From the NCBI RefSeq assembly GCF_042660705.1, contig NZ_JBHSUQ010000001.1: a stretch of 64,000 nucleotides of DNA; one strand, written 5' to 3'. The position numbers and the translations under genes were made by a program. The notes beneath the pieces are model-generated. The model was not told the DNA's origin. It saw only the letters and a list, made by a program, of their open reading frames with translations, and did no database searches. This document shows, piece after piece, positions 54,081 to 64,000 of the stretch (positions are counted from its first letter, which is position 1; the number at the start of each line of letters is the position of its first letter). The DNA is from Undibacterium_A arcticum (GTDB lineage Bacteria > Pseudomonadota > Gammaproteobacteria > Burkholderiales > Burkholderiaceae_D).

Positions 54081-54948
54081 AGAACGCCGTGGCCTGCACA
54101 CGATGCAGACGATCGTCCTCACCGCGGTGGCGATGCTCGCCTTCGCCGCCAATTCACTGCTGTGCCGGCTCGCGTTGCAGCATGGGGCCATCGATCCGGC
54201 CAGCTTCGCCAGCATCAGGCTGGTTTCCGGAGCGCTCACGCTCGCCGTCATCGTGCGGTTCAGGTCGGAACGGTCCGCGTCCGGCCATGCCGACTGGCTC
54301 GCTGCGGCCATGCTGTTTGCTTATGTCGCGTTCTTCTCTTTCGCGTATCGCAACTTGCCCGCGGGCACGGGCGCATTGATTCTGTTCGGCGCGGTGCAAT
54401 TGACAATGTTCAGCGTGGGCTTGCGCTCGGGCGAAATGTTCGGAGCCATCGCATGGCTCGGTCTCGCACTGGCTGCCGCGGGGCTCGTCTACCTGGTGTC
54501 GCCGGGTGTCGCTGCGCCGCCGCTCCTCGGCGCTGTGCTGATGGCGATCGCTGGCGTGGCGTGGGGCGTGTACTCGCTGCGCGGCCGCGGAGTGGTCGAC
54601 CCGCTAGCCGCCACCGCGGGCAACTTCGCACGGGCGGCGCCGCTTGCCCTCGTGCTGAGCTTGATTTTCGTCGCCAACGCTTACGCGGATGCGGCCGGGG
54701 TCGCCTTGGCCATTTCCTCCGGCGCACTCACGTCCGGCATCGGGTATGTGATCTGGTATGCCGCGCTGCGCAAGCTTTCTGCGATGCGAGCCGCCACCGT
54801 ACAGTTGTCGGTGCCGCTGATCGCTGCATTTGGTGGAGTGGTGTTCCTGTCGGAAACGATTACACCGCGCCTGGCTGCTGCCTCCGCGGCGATCCTTGGT
54901 GGCATTGCGTTGGTGCTGACCAGCAGGTCGCAGAAGCCGCGCCCGTAG
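54073..54948 (+). CDS. EamA/DMT-family transporter
   Basis: A 291-residue, ten-helix drug/metabolite transporter. Two EamA repeats are visible: MLAFAANSLLCRLALQHGAIDPASFASIRLVSGALTLAVIV in the first and GALTSGIGYVIWYAALRKLSAMRAATVQLSVPLIAAFGGVVFLSE in the second. The start at ATG 54073 overlaps the DUF2182 stop by eight bases. A later Met at 54103 is possible. The substrate is unknown. The third gene of the DUF1326-DUF2182 operon. Confidence 0.85.
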   Translation: MHEERRGLHTMQTIVLTAVAMLAFAANSLLCRLALQHGAIDPASFASIRLVSGALTLAVIVRFRSERSASGHADWLAAAMLFAYVAFFSFAYRNLPAGTGALILFGAVQLTMFSVGLRSGEMFGAIAWLGLALAAAGLVYLVSPGVAAPPLLGAVLMAIAGVAWGVYSLRGRGVVDPLAATAGNFARAAPLALVLSLIFVANAYADAAGVALAISSGALTSGIGYVIWYAALRKLSAMRAATVQLSVPLIAAFGGVVFLSETITPRLAAASAAILGGIALVLTSRSQKPRP

Positions 54949-55003
54949 CGTTCCCGAGCAGCAAATAGTTTTATATTTGAAATAGATTGAAGTAAGACAA
55001 TTA

Positions 55004-55825
55004 GGGCCTGTTAACAATCAATAAAATGTGTTACATTCGGTATTTGAATAAATGGATACCGAAGATGCGGGAAAGCAGAAGGCTGTTGCGAGACGACCAA
55101 TGGGTAAAACTGGAACCCCTATTACCAGGCAAACCTGGCGATCCTGGTGCAACGGCGCAAGATAATCGCCTGTTTTTAGAGGCGGTGTTATGGATCGTGC
55201 GCACCGGTTCCCCGTGGCGTGATTTGCCTGCTGAATTGGGTAACTGGCACACGACATATACCCGCTTCAAACGCTGGGGTGAGACAGGCGTGTGGCAGCG
55301 CTTGGTGGAATCGGTCAGCGGCGACCGCGATCTGGAAGCGTTGATGATTGATAGCACTGCGGTGCGCGCCCACCAGCATGCGGCGGGCGCCCAAAAAAAA
55401 AGAAGGTCCTCAAGCGATCGGTCGTTCGCGCGGCGGATTGACCAGCAAGATTCATGCGGTGGTAGACGCCTTGGGCAATCCGGTGCGCTGGGTGAAGTTG
55501 CAGACATTACGCAAGGTAAAGCGCTGTTGGAAGGGATGACGCCGCAAGCAGTATTGGCCGATAAAGGCTATGACGCGGACGATTTGCTGAACTACATTCA
55601 GGCAAACAACGCGCAAGCGGTGATCCCGCCTAAGCGCAATCGTGTCGTGCAACGTGAATATGATCGCCATTTGTATAAAGATCGCAATTTGGTGGAGCGT
55701 TCTTTTAACCGCATCAAACAGTTTCGACGGATCGCAACGCGGTATGAAAAGTTGGCACGAAACTACCTCTCTTTCATTAACCTCGTCTGCGTTTATATTT
55801 GGCTACTCTGATTGTTAACAGGCCC
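55004..55825 (+). mobile_element. IS5-family (IS427 group-like) insertion sequence
   Basis: An 822-base element with perfect 17-bp terminal repeats GGGCCTGTTAACAATCA, flanked by the dinucleotide TA on each side (55002-55003, 55826-55827), the target duplication of this IS group. It sits between the EamA gene and that gene's terminator, whose stem begins at the target TA. Confidence 0.88.
55065..55811 (+). pseudogene. IS5-family transposase, frameshifted with internal deletion
   Basis: The N-terminal half (MRESRRLLRDDQWVKLEPLLPGKPGD, LEAVLWIVRTGSPWRDLP, LMIDSTAVRAHQHAAGAQKK) and the C-terminal half (VLADKGYDADDLL, VERSFNRIKQFRRIATRYEKLARNYLSFINL) are in one frame. The middle (EGPQAIGRSRGGLTSKIHAVVDALGNPVRW) is in another. 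The first shift is at a nine-A run where eight would keep frame. The second, near 55495, coincides with loss of several residues before DITQGKALLEG. Nine A's could support slippage, but the second defect suggests an inactive copy. Confidence 0.82.
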
Positions 55826-55826
55826 T

Positions 55827-55859
55827 AGCCCAACTCTCAAGCTTGGGCTTTTTTTTTTT
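55827..55859 (+). terminator. Rho-independent terminator, separated from its operon by the IS5 element
   Basis: Stem AGCCCAA/TTGGGCT with a 9-base loop and a run of eleven T's. Removing the IS would place it 60 bases after the EamA stop, so it most likely ended the DUF1326-DUF2182-EamA operon before the insertion. Confidence 0.85.
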
Positions 55860-56575
55860 GTTGGAATAGTCATGGCGAGCTCAATTTGCGCAGTCAGTTC
55901 ATGCATTTAATTGGCGTGCATTTCGACTCTGCACTTAAATTGCGCACTCATTTGGCGCATTCAATTTGCGCATACAATCCGCGCATTCTATTTGACAGAC
56001 ACCATGCGATGGTCCTGTTGGATTGTTGCATTCAGCCCTGCGTGCGGCCTTGCATATCAGCGCCAGCGCTTGTTCTTGCATCGTTTCTGCGCATCCAGGC
56101 GATTTTCGGCAAAGGTGTCATGCACTATTTTCAATCAAAATTTCGTGCAAAAATTCGATGATTCTGGCCTGCAAGAATGTCTGATGCAGTTCTTGTATTT
56201 TGCAGGACAGTTGACAATACTTTATGCACGGTTCTGGAAACGGCAGCTGATGGCGCTTGGAAAGGATGCGTCATGGACGGGGTAGAGATTATCGACAACA
56301 TGACCGAAATCAATAAAACGATATTGCGTTTCCTTCATGATCTGGTTGGTGTGCTATCCGCTCATTACCGTCAGGTTTGGCCAGGACTGCGTGTTGCCGA
56401 TCAATGATTGCAAAGAAGAACGTCTGACAGTTCCTTTGCGCTTCAAGCAACCTTCACGAGCAAATAATTCAAGAGAGCGCACCGCCAATCAAGCATTGCT
56501 GAAACCATCCTGACGCGCGCAGACGGCTTTCAATGACCCTCTGTGTGCCCCGCATCTGATCGAAGGAGTCTCATC
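55860..56575. repeat. Repeat-rich spacer upstream of glgA
   Basis: About 700 bases. The first 130 hold irregular copies of AATTTGCGCA and related phrases (near 55881, 55935, 55967). Around 56086-56134 lies a 48-base stretch similar to one at 14939-14987. Open frames here are short and unrecognised. AAGGAG near 56565 is the ribosome binding site of glgA. Confidence 0.5.
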
Positions 56576-58121
56576 TTGAAAGCGCGCGTCCTACTCGTCA
56601 CGTCAGAAGCAGTTCCCCTCGCAAACCGGCGGCTTGGCCGATGTCATCACTGCATTGACAGCCGCGCTGCGCAAGCAAGGTGTTGACGCCGGCATCTTGA
56701 TGCCCGGCTACCCATCTGCAATGGACACGGCCAAAAGTTTGCGTAGCGTCGGTACCCTGCATGATTTGCCCGGGGGGCCGGGATCCTTGCTATCCGGTGT
56801 TATTCCCGACATGGATGTTCCGGTCATCCTGCTAGACACAGAGCGTTTCCGAGCCCGCACTGCCAATCCATATGTTGATCAGTACGGTGGCGAGCTGTCC
56901 GACAATGCCATCAGTTTCGCAGCGCTGGCACATACCGCGACACGCATCTGCGCAGGGCAGACAGTGTTGCCGGCGCCGCATGTAGTGCAGGCCAATGACT
57001 GGCATGCGGGGCTGATTCCAGCGTTGCTGCGGACTAACAACATACAAGGCGTTGGTGCTGTCATGACGATTCACAACCTGGCATTCCAGGGTAACTTTCC
57101 GATCGATCTGGCGCCGTCACTGGGCTTGCCGCCGTATATGTTGAGTCCCGACTGCGCCGAGTATTGGGGCCAGCTCAGTTTTTTAAAGGCAGGCATACGC
57201 TATGCTGACCGCATATCAACGGTCAGCCATACCTATGCGCAGGAAATATTGACGCCGCGCTTTGGGCATGGCTTTGAAGGCCTTTTAAATCAGCGCAAGA
57301 ATGATCTCACGGCTATTCCAAACGGGATCGATGTCGATGTGTGGGACCCGCGCAATGACCAGATGATCGTGCAACGTTTCGAGCGTCGATTTAAAGGGTA
57401 AGCGCGCCTGCAAACATGAACTCAAAAGATTATTCAATTTGTTGCCGATCAATCCGTTTGCACCGGTACTTGCGTTAGGCAGCCGCATCACGCATCAAAA
57501 AATGGCTGACGTCGCGCTGGCTGCATTGCCAACGATTCTTGAACGTCACCCGTACCTGCAACTGGCGGTTCTTGGCTGCGGCGAACCTGATTATCAGCGT
57601 GGTTTTCAGCAACTGGTTGAACGATATCCGGGACGTGTCGGTGTGCATATCGGCTATGACGAGACGCGTGCCCATGTGTTGCACGCCGGCGCCGACATGC
57701 TATTGCACGGCAGCCGTTTTGAACCATATGGATTGACCCCGATTTATGCGATGCGTTACGGCACCATCCCGATCGCCTCCTGTGTCGGCGGTCTCAACGA
57801 TACGATCGTTGATGCCGGTTCGGTCGAGCACCCGGTACCTGGCGCGAATGGCGTGCTGTTCGACGGCGAACAACCGCAAGACATGGTCGATGCGGTGAAC
57901 CGTACATTTCAAATTTCACTCGCCCCCAGGAATGGCAAAAGCTGCAAGTCAACGCCATGTGCGCTGATTTTGGATGGACCGCATCTGCGCAGCAATATAT
58001 CGACATGTATCGCCACATCGCTACGCCGGACACCAGGGATTTGTTCCTCGCTGTGCCTGACGCGCAGCAGCATGAACAGCGGCGTGCGAAAGGTCAGGAC
58101 AAGGCCAGCAAGGCGGCCTGA
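56576..58121 (+). CDS. glgA: Glycogen synthase (ADP-glucose), three frameshifts
   Basis: Transfers glucose to the growing alpha-1,4-glucan. It starts at TTG 56576 after AAGGAG (LKARVLLVTSEAVPLA). Two A's are missing near 56623, splitting the KTGGLADV motif. One extra G near 57399 creates a false stop (FKGKRACKHELK is expected), and one T is missing near 57915. Corrected, it is a family 5 glycosyltransferase: ANDWHAGLIPALLRTNN, YADRISTVSHTYAQEI, TAIPNGIDVDVWDP, FEPYGLTPIYAMRYGTIPIASCVGGLNDTI. The C-terminus ends DKASKAA. Because the breaks are homopolymer-type, the gene is probably functional. Confidence 0.88.
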
Positions 58122-58300
58122 ACGGTAACGTTCTTTGGCCGCAATCGAAAAACTGAGGGCACCAGACCGATGCACATAGAAACAAGCTCTCGGCGCTCGA
58201 GAGCTTGGGACTCAGGGACAGGCCGTCAACGCAATGATCTGAAGCGCTACTTGAAGCATTGCCTGCGATGCGTCCGGCAAGCATCGATAGGATCTGAACT

Positions 58301-61300
58301 ATGCAAACAGATTTTTGTCCGCGCATTTACTCCATCCAGCCGGCGTATTTGAAAGCCCCGATTGCTGCGGAAAATGATGCCTGGGATATTCATCTTGACC
58401 GATGCGCGGCCATGGGATTCGATCATGTGTTAACCGCGCCTCCAGATTCAAACCCGCAGTTGAGGGCTGCGGAAACTTCTGTGGCCACCGGATTGACGGC
58501 GCTGGTACAGGCCTGCCGATCCCGTCAGCTGCGCTTGCTGCTGGATCTGACGCTGGATCAACTGGAGGCCGGGCATCCGTTGGTGCAGCAGCATCCGAAT
58601 TGGTTTTCCCGGCGCGTTGCGGTCGATCCTGACAGCGGCGATGCGCCATTATTACCTGACCCCCGTTTAGCCCCGCGGCATTAGCCATAAGATTGACGCG
58701 GTTTGACTTGCCGGAGGTAGTGGCAGGTTTGCAGGATTATTGGCAACAGCGGTTACGAGCCTGGGCAGATATGGGTGTTGTCGGATTTCGTTGTTTGGCT
58801 GCAGCGAAAGTGCCTGCTGCATTTTGGCAAACATTGATTGCGGCAGGAAGACGCCATCAACCAGGCATGCGCTTCATGGTCTGGTCCTGCGGTTGCACGC
58901 CGACGCAGATCGCCGCCTTGGAAGGATGCGGGTTCGACGCCAGTTTTTCATCCGCGCCCTGGTGGGATTTTAAAGCTGCCTGGTTTGCTGAAGAACAAAC
59001 GCGTCTTATGCGGCTGGCGCCGCCGATTGCGTTTCCCGAATGTCCTGCTGGGCCGCGTCTGGCGCAACATTTTGTAGCAGACGGCCTGGAGTCGCGGCGA
59101 CGGCTGGCGTTGCGGGCGCTGCAATTTGCTGCGGCGATTGGCAATGGCTTGCTGGTGCCGATGGGGTTTGAATACGGCAGCAGCACGCTGGCAGTATCCG
59201 AAGGACGCGACGACATAGATTTTGATGGTCTGCAAGCAGTGAGCGGCATCGACCTGACTGCAGAAATAGCCGAGGCCAACAACTTTGTCGCCACCTGTGG
59301 AAAATCGTTGCAAAATGCCCGGCTACGTATGTTGAGCAGCCCAAATGCAGAGGTGGTGATGTTGCATCGTGTGGCGCCGGCCATCGCGCCTGGCGAGGGC
59401 GGACTTCTCATAGTGGCAAATGCCGATCAATCTCACGCCCAACCGCTCAGCCGCTCTCTCTGGCGCCAACGTGCCGCCGGCTATTGGCCTAAAAAAATAC
59501 TCCTGACAAATCAGCCGGATCAGATCAGCAAGGCAGCAGTAAATGAATCGGCGCTCGACCGCGATGCTTTGGAATTACCCGCTGCCGCCATACGCATCTA
59601 TGCCGCCGCCATGGCACCGGCAGTCTTGACAGTCGCCAATCACGATGAACCGGCAGCCAAGGCAGCGACGCGGGCGCCCAGGATTGTTATGGAAGCGCTC
59701 ACGCCAACGGTGGACGATGGGCGTTTCGCGGTCAAGCGCTTGCTAGGCGAAACGGTTCAGGTCGAAGCAACAATCATGATTGATGGTCACGACCTGGTGG
59801 CCGCCGCGCTGTTGTGGCGCAGCGCCGATCAGGTTCAATGGCAACAGATCCGCATGCTGCCACTGGGCAATGATCGATGGATGGCACGCTTGCCGTTGAT
59901 GCGACTCGGACGTCATTTAGTTGCGATCGAAGCTTGGCACGACAGCTTTTCCAGCTATCGCGAACAGTTAAAGAAGAAGGTGAATGCCGGTCTCGATGTC
60001 GCGCTGGAACTGGCAGAGGGGCAATTGCTGGTAAGTCGGGCGGTGGACGTTGCCGGTAAACTTAGTGCCGACCATGGTGACGCCGGCGCAGTAGCCGCAT
60101 TGAAATCACTGGCTAACGCATTGGCCGCGCCCCAACCGGGCCAAGCCAGTATTGCTCAAGGCATGGATGCCGCAGCAAGGATTCAGGCTCTGTTGTCGCC
60201 GCAAACGGCTACTCTGATGGAACGGGTAGATACGCGACCGTATGTGGTTCGCAGCCAGGCAATACCGATTAATGCGGAACGGCGCGCGGTGCAGTATGCC
60301 AGTTGGTACGAACTGTTTCCGCGCTCCCAAAGCGGTGACGTCGATCGTCACGGTAGCTTCGCCGACGTCATCGAGCGGCTGCCGGCAATCCGCGCGATGG
60401 GATTCGATACCTTGTACCTGCCGCCGATTCATCCGATCGGCCGTACCCATCGCAAAGGCCGCAACAACGCGTTGACCTCGGCGCCGGACGATCCCGGCAG
60501 CCCCTATGCGATTGGCAGCAATGAAGGCGGGCACGATGCGATTCACCCGCAATTGGGGACAATGGAAGACTTCCAGCGCCTGCGCCATGCTGCCGCCGGA
60601 CACGGGCTGGAACTGGCGCTGGATTTCGCGATCCAGTGTGCGCCCGACCACCCCTGGTTGCAGCAGCATCCGGACTGGTTCGACTGGCGGGCCGATGGAT
60701 CGATCCGCTACGCCGAGAATCCGCCCAAGAAATATGAGGATATCGTCAACGTCAATTTCTACGCCGAGGGCGCGATGCCTGAGCTGTGGTTGGCGCTGCG
60801 CGACGTGGTGCTGTTCTGGGCCCGCGAGGGAGTGCGGCAATTCCGGGTGGACAATCCGCATACCAAGCCGTTGCCGTTCTGGGAGTGGCTGATCGCCGAT
60901 ATCTGCGGCCGCTACCCCGACACGATCTTTGTCCGAATCGTTCACCCGGCCGACCATGATGTATCGCCTGGCCAAGGTCGGATTTTCGCAGTCGTACACC
61001 TACTTCACCTGGCGTCATTCCAAGAGCGAATTCATCGACTATCTGAGCGAGCTGACCGCCAGCCCGCTGCGCGATTATTTCCGTCCGCATTTTTTCGTTA
61101 ACACGCCTGACATCAACCCCTATTTCTTACAACGTTCAGGACGGCCGGGCTTTTTGATCCGGGCGGCATTGGCGACCACCTTGTCAGGTTTGTGGGGGAT
61201 GTATAGCGGGTTTGAATTATGCGAGGCCAGGGCGCTCAGCGGCAAAGAAGAATACCTGGATTCGGAAAAATACGAAATCCGCGCCTGGGATTGGCAGCGC

Positions 61301-61735
61301 CCCGGCAACATCATCGCCGAAATCAGTTTGCTCAATCGCATCAGGGAGTCCAATCCGGCATTGCAGACGCATCTCGGCATCCGCTTTCATCAGGCGTCCG
61401 ATCCAGACATTTTGTATTTTTCCAAGGCCATCCCAGCCGTTGGCGACACGAATGCGGACACCGATGAGGTCGAGCGTTATGGCGACAACGTGATTCTGGT
61501 GGCGATCAACCTCGATCCTTTCTCCACGCATTCGGCACATATCGAAGTGCCTCTATGGGGCTTCGGCCTGGCCGACGATGCGCAAATCGATGTTGAGGAT
61601 CTGGTGCATGACACGCATTTCAGATGGCATGGCAAGCATCAACAGGTCACGCTCGACCCGTTCACATTGCCGTTCGCAATCTGGCGCTTGTCATCCACCC
61701 GGTCAACCGGTTCACCGCGGTCAGCCGGGGCCTGA
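58301..61735 (+). CDS. glgE: Alpha-1,4-glucan:maltose-1-phosphate maltosyltransferase, two frameshifts
   Basis: Extends alpha-glucan using maltose-1-phosphate. The corrected protein is about 1145 residues. The N-terminal 480 residues form an amylase-like extension (YSIQPAYLKAPIAAENDAWDIH...), and the C-terminal 660 are GlgE proper. Catalytic features are FRVDNPHTKPLPFWEWL with the Asp nucleophile and SESFTRPTMMYRLAK with the acid/base Glu. PPIHPIGRTHRKGRNN and HPDWFDWRADGSIRYAENPPKKYEDI are signatures. Frames break near 58677 (one base lost) and 60932 (two T's lost from a T5 run, giving IFLSE). The two-domain form occurs in betaproteobacteria. Confidence 0.88.
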
Positions 61736-61737
61736 AC

Positions 61738-64000
61738 ATGGACGATGCCGCGCCAAGCCTGCCGACCGATGCCACCAGCGTTCATCACAGCCAGCGTTTC
61801 ATCGACGATCCGCTGTGGTACAAGGACGCTGTTATTTACCAGATGCACGTCAAATCGTATTTCGACGCCAACAACGATGGCGTCGGCGACTTTGCCGGAC
61901 TGATCGATAAGCTGGACTATATCGCCGGACTTGGCGTCAACACGATCTGGCTATTGCCGTTTATCCTTCGCCGCGACGCGATGATGGCTATGACATTTCC
62001 GATTATTGCGGGGTGCACCCGGACTACGGCGGCATGCAGGATGTCAAGCGCTTTATCGCTGAAGCGCACCGGCGCGGCTTGCGCGTGATTACCGAACTGG
62101 TGATCAACCACACCTCGGATCAGCATCCCTGGTTTCAGCGTGCACGCGCGGCCGCGCCGGGTTCGCCTGAACGCGATTTCTATGTCTGGGCCGATCACGA
62201 TCAGGGCTATGCCGGGACCCGGATTATTTTTCTGGATGCGGAAAAATCCAACTGGACCTGGGATCCTTTAGCCAATGCGTTCTTCTGGCATCGCTTCTAT
62301 TCGCATCAACCCGATCTGAACTTCGATAACCCGCAGGTGCTGCAAGCGGTATTGGAAGTGATGTCTTTCTGGCTCGATCTCGGGATCGATGGCTTGCGGC
62401 TCGATGCGGTACCGTATTTGATCGAACGCGAGGGAAGCACGAATGAAAACCTGCCTGAAACACACGCCATCTTAAAAGCGATACGGGCCGAACTGGATCG
62501 CAAATATCCGGGCCGGATGTTGTTGGCCGAAGCGAACATGTGGCCGGAAGACGTGCAGCAATATTTCGGCGATAGCGACGAATGCCATATGGCGTTTCAT
62601 TTCCCGCTGATGCCGCGCATGTTTATGGCTCTGGCGCAGCAGGATCGTTTTCCGATGACGGACATTCTGCGGCAGACGCCTGATATTCCTGCGGACTGTC
62701 AGTGGGCCATTTTCCTGCGCAATCATGACGAGCTGACGCTGGAGATGGTGACCGATAAGGAACGCGATTACCTGTGGAATTTCTATGCCTCGGATCGCCG
62801 TGCCCGCATTAACCTGGGGATTCGGCGTCGCCTGGCGCCGTTGCTGGAGCGCGATCGGCGCCGGATCGAATTGCTCAACAGCTTTCTGCTGTCGATGCCC
62901 GGCACGCCGGTGATTTATTACGGCGACGAAATCGGCATGGGCGACAACATCCACCTGGGCGACCGCGACGGCGTTCGCACGCCCATGCAATGGGCTCCCG
63001 ACCGCAACGGCGGTTTTTCGCGTTTCGATCCGGCCGGCCTGGTACTGCCGACCCTGATGGACCCGCTGTACGGATACGCTGCGCTCAACGTCGAGGCCCA
63101 GAGTTCCGATCCGTATTCGTTGCTGAACTGGACCCGTCGCATGCTGGAAGTACGCAAGCAGCATCGGGCTTTCGGCCGCGGGAAATTGACCTTGATCTAC
63201 CCGAACAATCGCAAGATCTTTGCTTATTTGCGCGAATATGACGACAGCGATGACGGCGGCGTCAATGAAACCATTCTGTGCGTCGCCAATGTCTCGCCGT
63301 CGGCGCAGGCGGTGGAACTGGAGCTGTCGGCATTTGCCGCCCGGATTCCGGTCGAGATGTTGGGAGGAGTCGCTTTCCGCCGATCGGCCAATTGACTTAT
63401 TTGCTGACCTTGCCGCCGTTCGGTTTTTACTGGTTTGTGTTGGCGAGCGAGGCCACCATGCCTTCCTGGTATGCGCCGCCGCAAGAGCCGCTGCCCGAGT
63501 TTGCGACGCTGGTGTTGCGTGGCGGGGTCGAGGATATCCTGAAAGGCGCGATCCGGTCGATCCTGGAGAACGAAGCATTGCCGGCCTATCTGCCAAAACG
63601 GCGCTGGTACGCCGGCAAGCAGGAAAAACTGCGGACGGTGCGGATTGTATCGACCGCTTTAATGCCGCCGTCGCAGGCGCGCCCGCATGCATTGCCGGTG
63701 CTGCTGACGGAAATCGAGACCAGCACGGCCAGCGGCGTCGAACGCTACCTGATGCCGCTCGGCTTTATCCGCGAAGAAAACGTGGTCAGCGCGCTGCCGC
63801 ATCAATTGGCGCTGGCGAGAGTCCGCCGCCATCGCGAGGTCGGCTTGCTGACCGATGCCTTTACGCTTGATTCGCTACCCCATTGCGTGATTGAACAGAT
63901 GCGGGCCAGCGCCACGGTCGTGACTGCGGATGGCGAGATTCGCTTTATCCCGACCGCCGCCATGCAGCAGATCGAAATTGCCGGCGACGCGGCAATTCGC
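61738..64000 (+). CDS. treS: Trehalose synthase fused to maltokinase, 5' part (runs off window end)
   Basis: Interconverts maltose and trehalose; a fused maltokinase would make the maltose-1-phosphate used by GlgE. The start ATG is two bases after the glgE stop. DPLWYKDAVIYQMHVKSYFDANNDGVGDFAGL opens the GH13 domain, and GLRLDAVPYL, LLAEANMWPEDV and FLRNHDELTLEM hold the catalytic Asp, Glu and Asp. One T is missing near 61963 (PFYPSPRRDDGYD) and one C near 63377 (VAFPPIGQLTYLL). After correction the frame stays open to base 64000 and enters a maltokinase-like N-cap (LPAYLPKRRWYAGKQEKLRTV). Confidence 0.9.

Noticed and set aside
55911..56407. Overlapping short plus-strand frames upstream of glgA
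   Set aside because: No conserved motif, poor start context, and they cover the repeat-rich spacer.

Overview
The window looks like the chromosome of a betaproteobacterium in the Burkholderiales, probably Oxalobacteraceae-like. The evidence is the tRNA-Tyr/Gly/Thr-tuf-tRNA-Trp-secE-nusG-rplKAJL-rpoBC order, the protein sequences, high GC, and a linked glgA-glgE-treS set. The species cannot be named from the sequence alone.

Layout. 1-12.5 kb is the transcription/translation core, all on the minus strand. 12.7-28 kb is ordinary chromosome: an ArsC-family protein, a minus-strand signalling block (HDOD-GAF, receiver-TPR, J-domain), MidA-family methyltransferase, pteridine reductase-like SDR with folB, ttcA, rsuA, a truncated rlmI, a prolyl-4-hydroxylase-like enzyme and a FecR-type secreted protein. 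28.5-33 kb holds glmU, an Lrp/AsnC regulator and glmS. Just 3' of glmS, at the classical attTn7 position, begins an accessory region of about 22 kb (33-55 kb). It has repeat arrays resembling Tn7-type transposase binding sites, two 3' fragments of tRNA-Phe, two identical IS1595-like insertion sequences, an IS5-like element, many gene fragments, and small cargo genes. The cargo includes glutathione transferases, DJ-1/GlxA proteins, DUF899, a NicO-like protein, DUF1326, DUF2182, a cupin, a monooxygenase and a restriction-endonuclease-like protein. 56.5-64 kb is a plus-strand alpha-glucan operon: glgA, glgE and treS (with the start of a maltokinase domain), cut by the window edge.

Data quality. 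About twenty reading-frame breaks are visible. Those in rpoC, rpoB, rplL, rplA and tuf all fall in A-runs where one or two bases are missing. These genes are essential, so the breaks are almost certainly sequencing errors, and similar breaks in glgA, glgE, treS, a GST and the restriction-like gene should be read the same way. True truncations (rlmI, the fragments at 36-37 kb, the two genes flanking the second IS1595 copy) are different: whole domains are missing.

The most interesting signal is the intergenic region 32.95-34.45 kb. Two triplet arrays of 15-base repeats have the same orientation and the same 20/32-base spacing but different repeat sequences. One starts 35 bases after the glmS stop. 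This is what nested, decayed Tn7-like insertions at attTn7 would leave behind. No transposition genes are present in the window to prove it.
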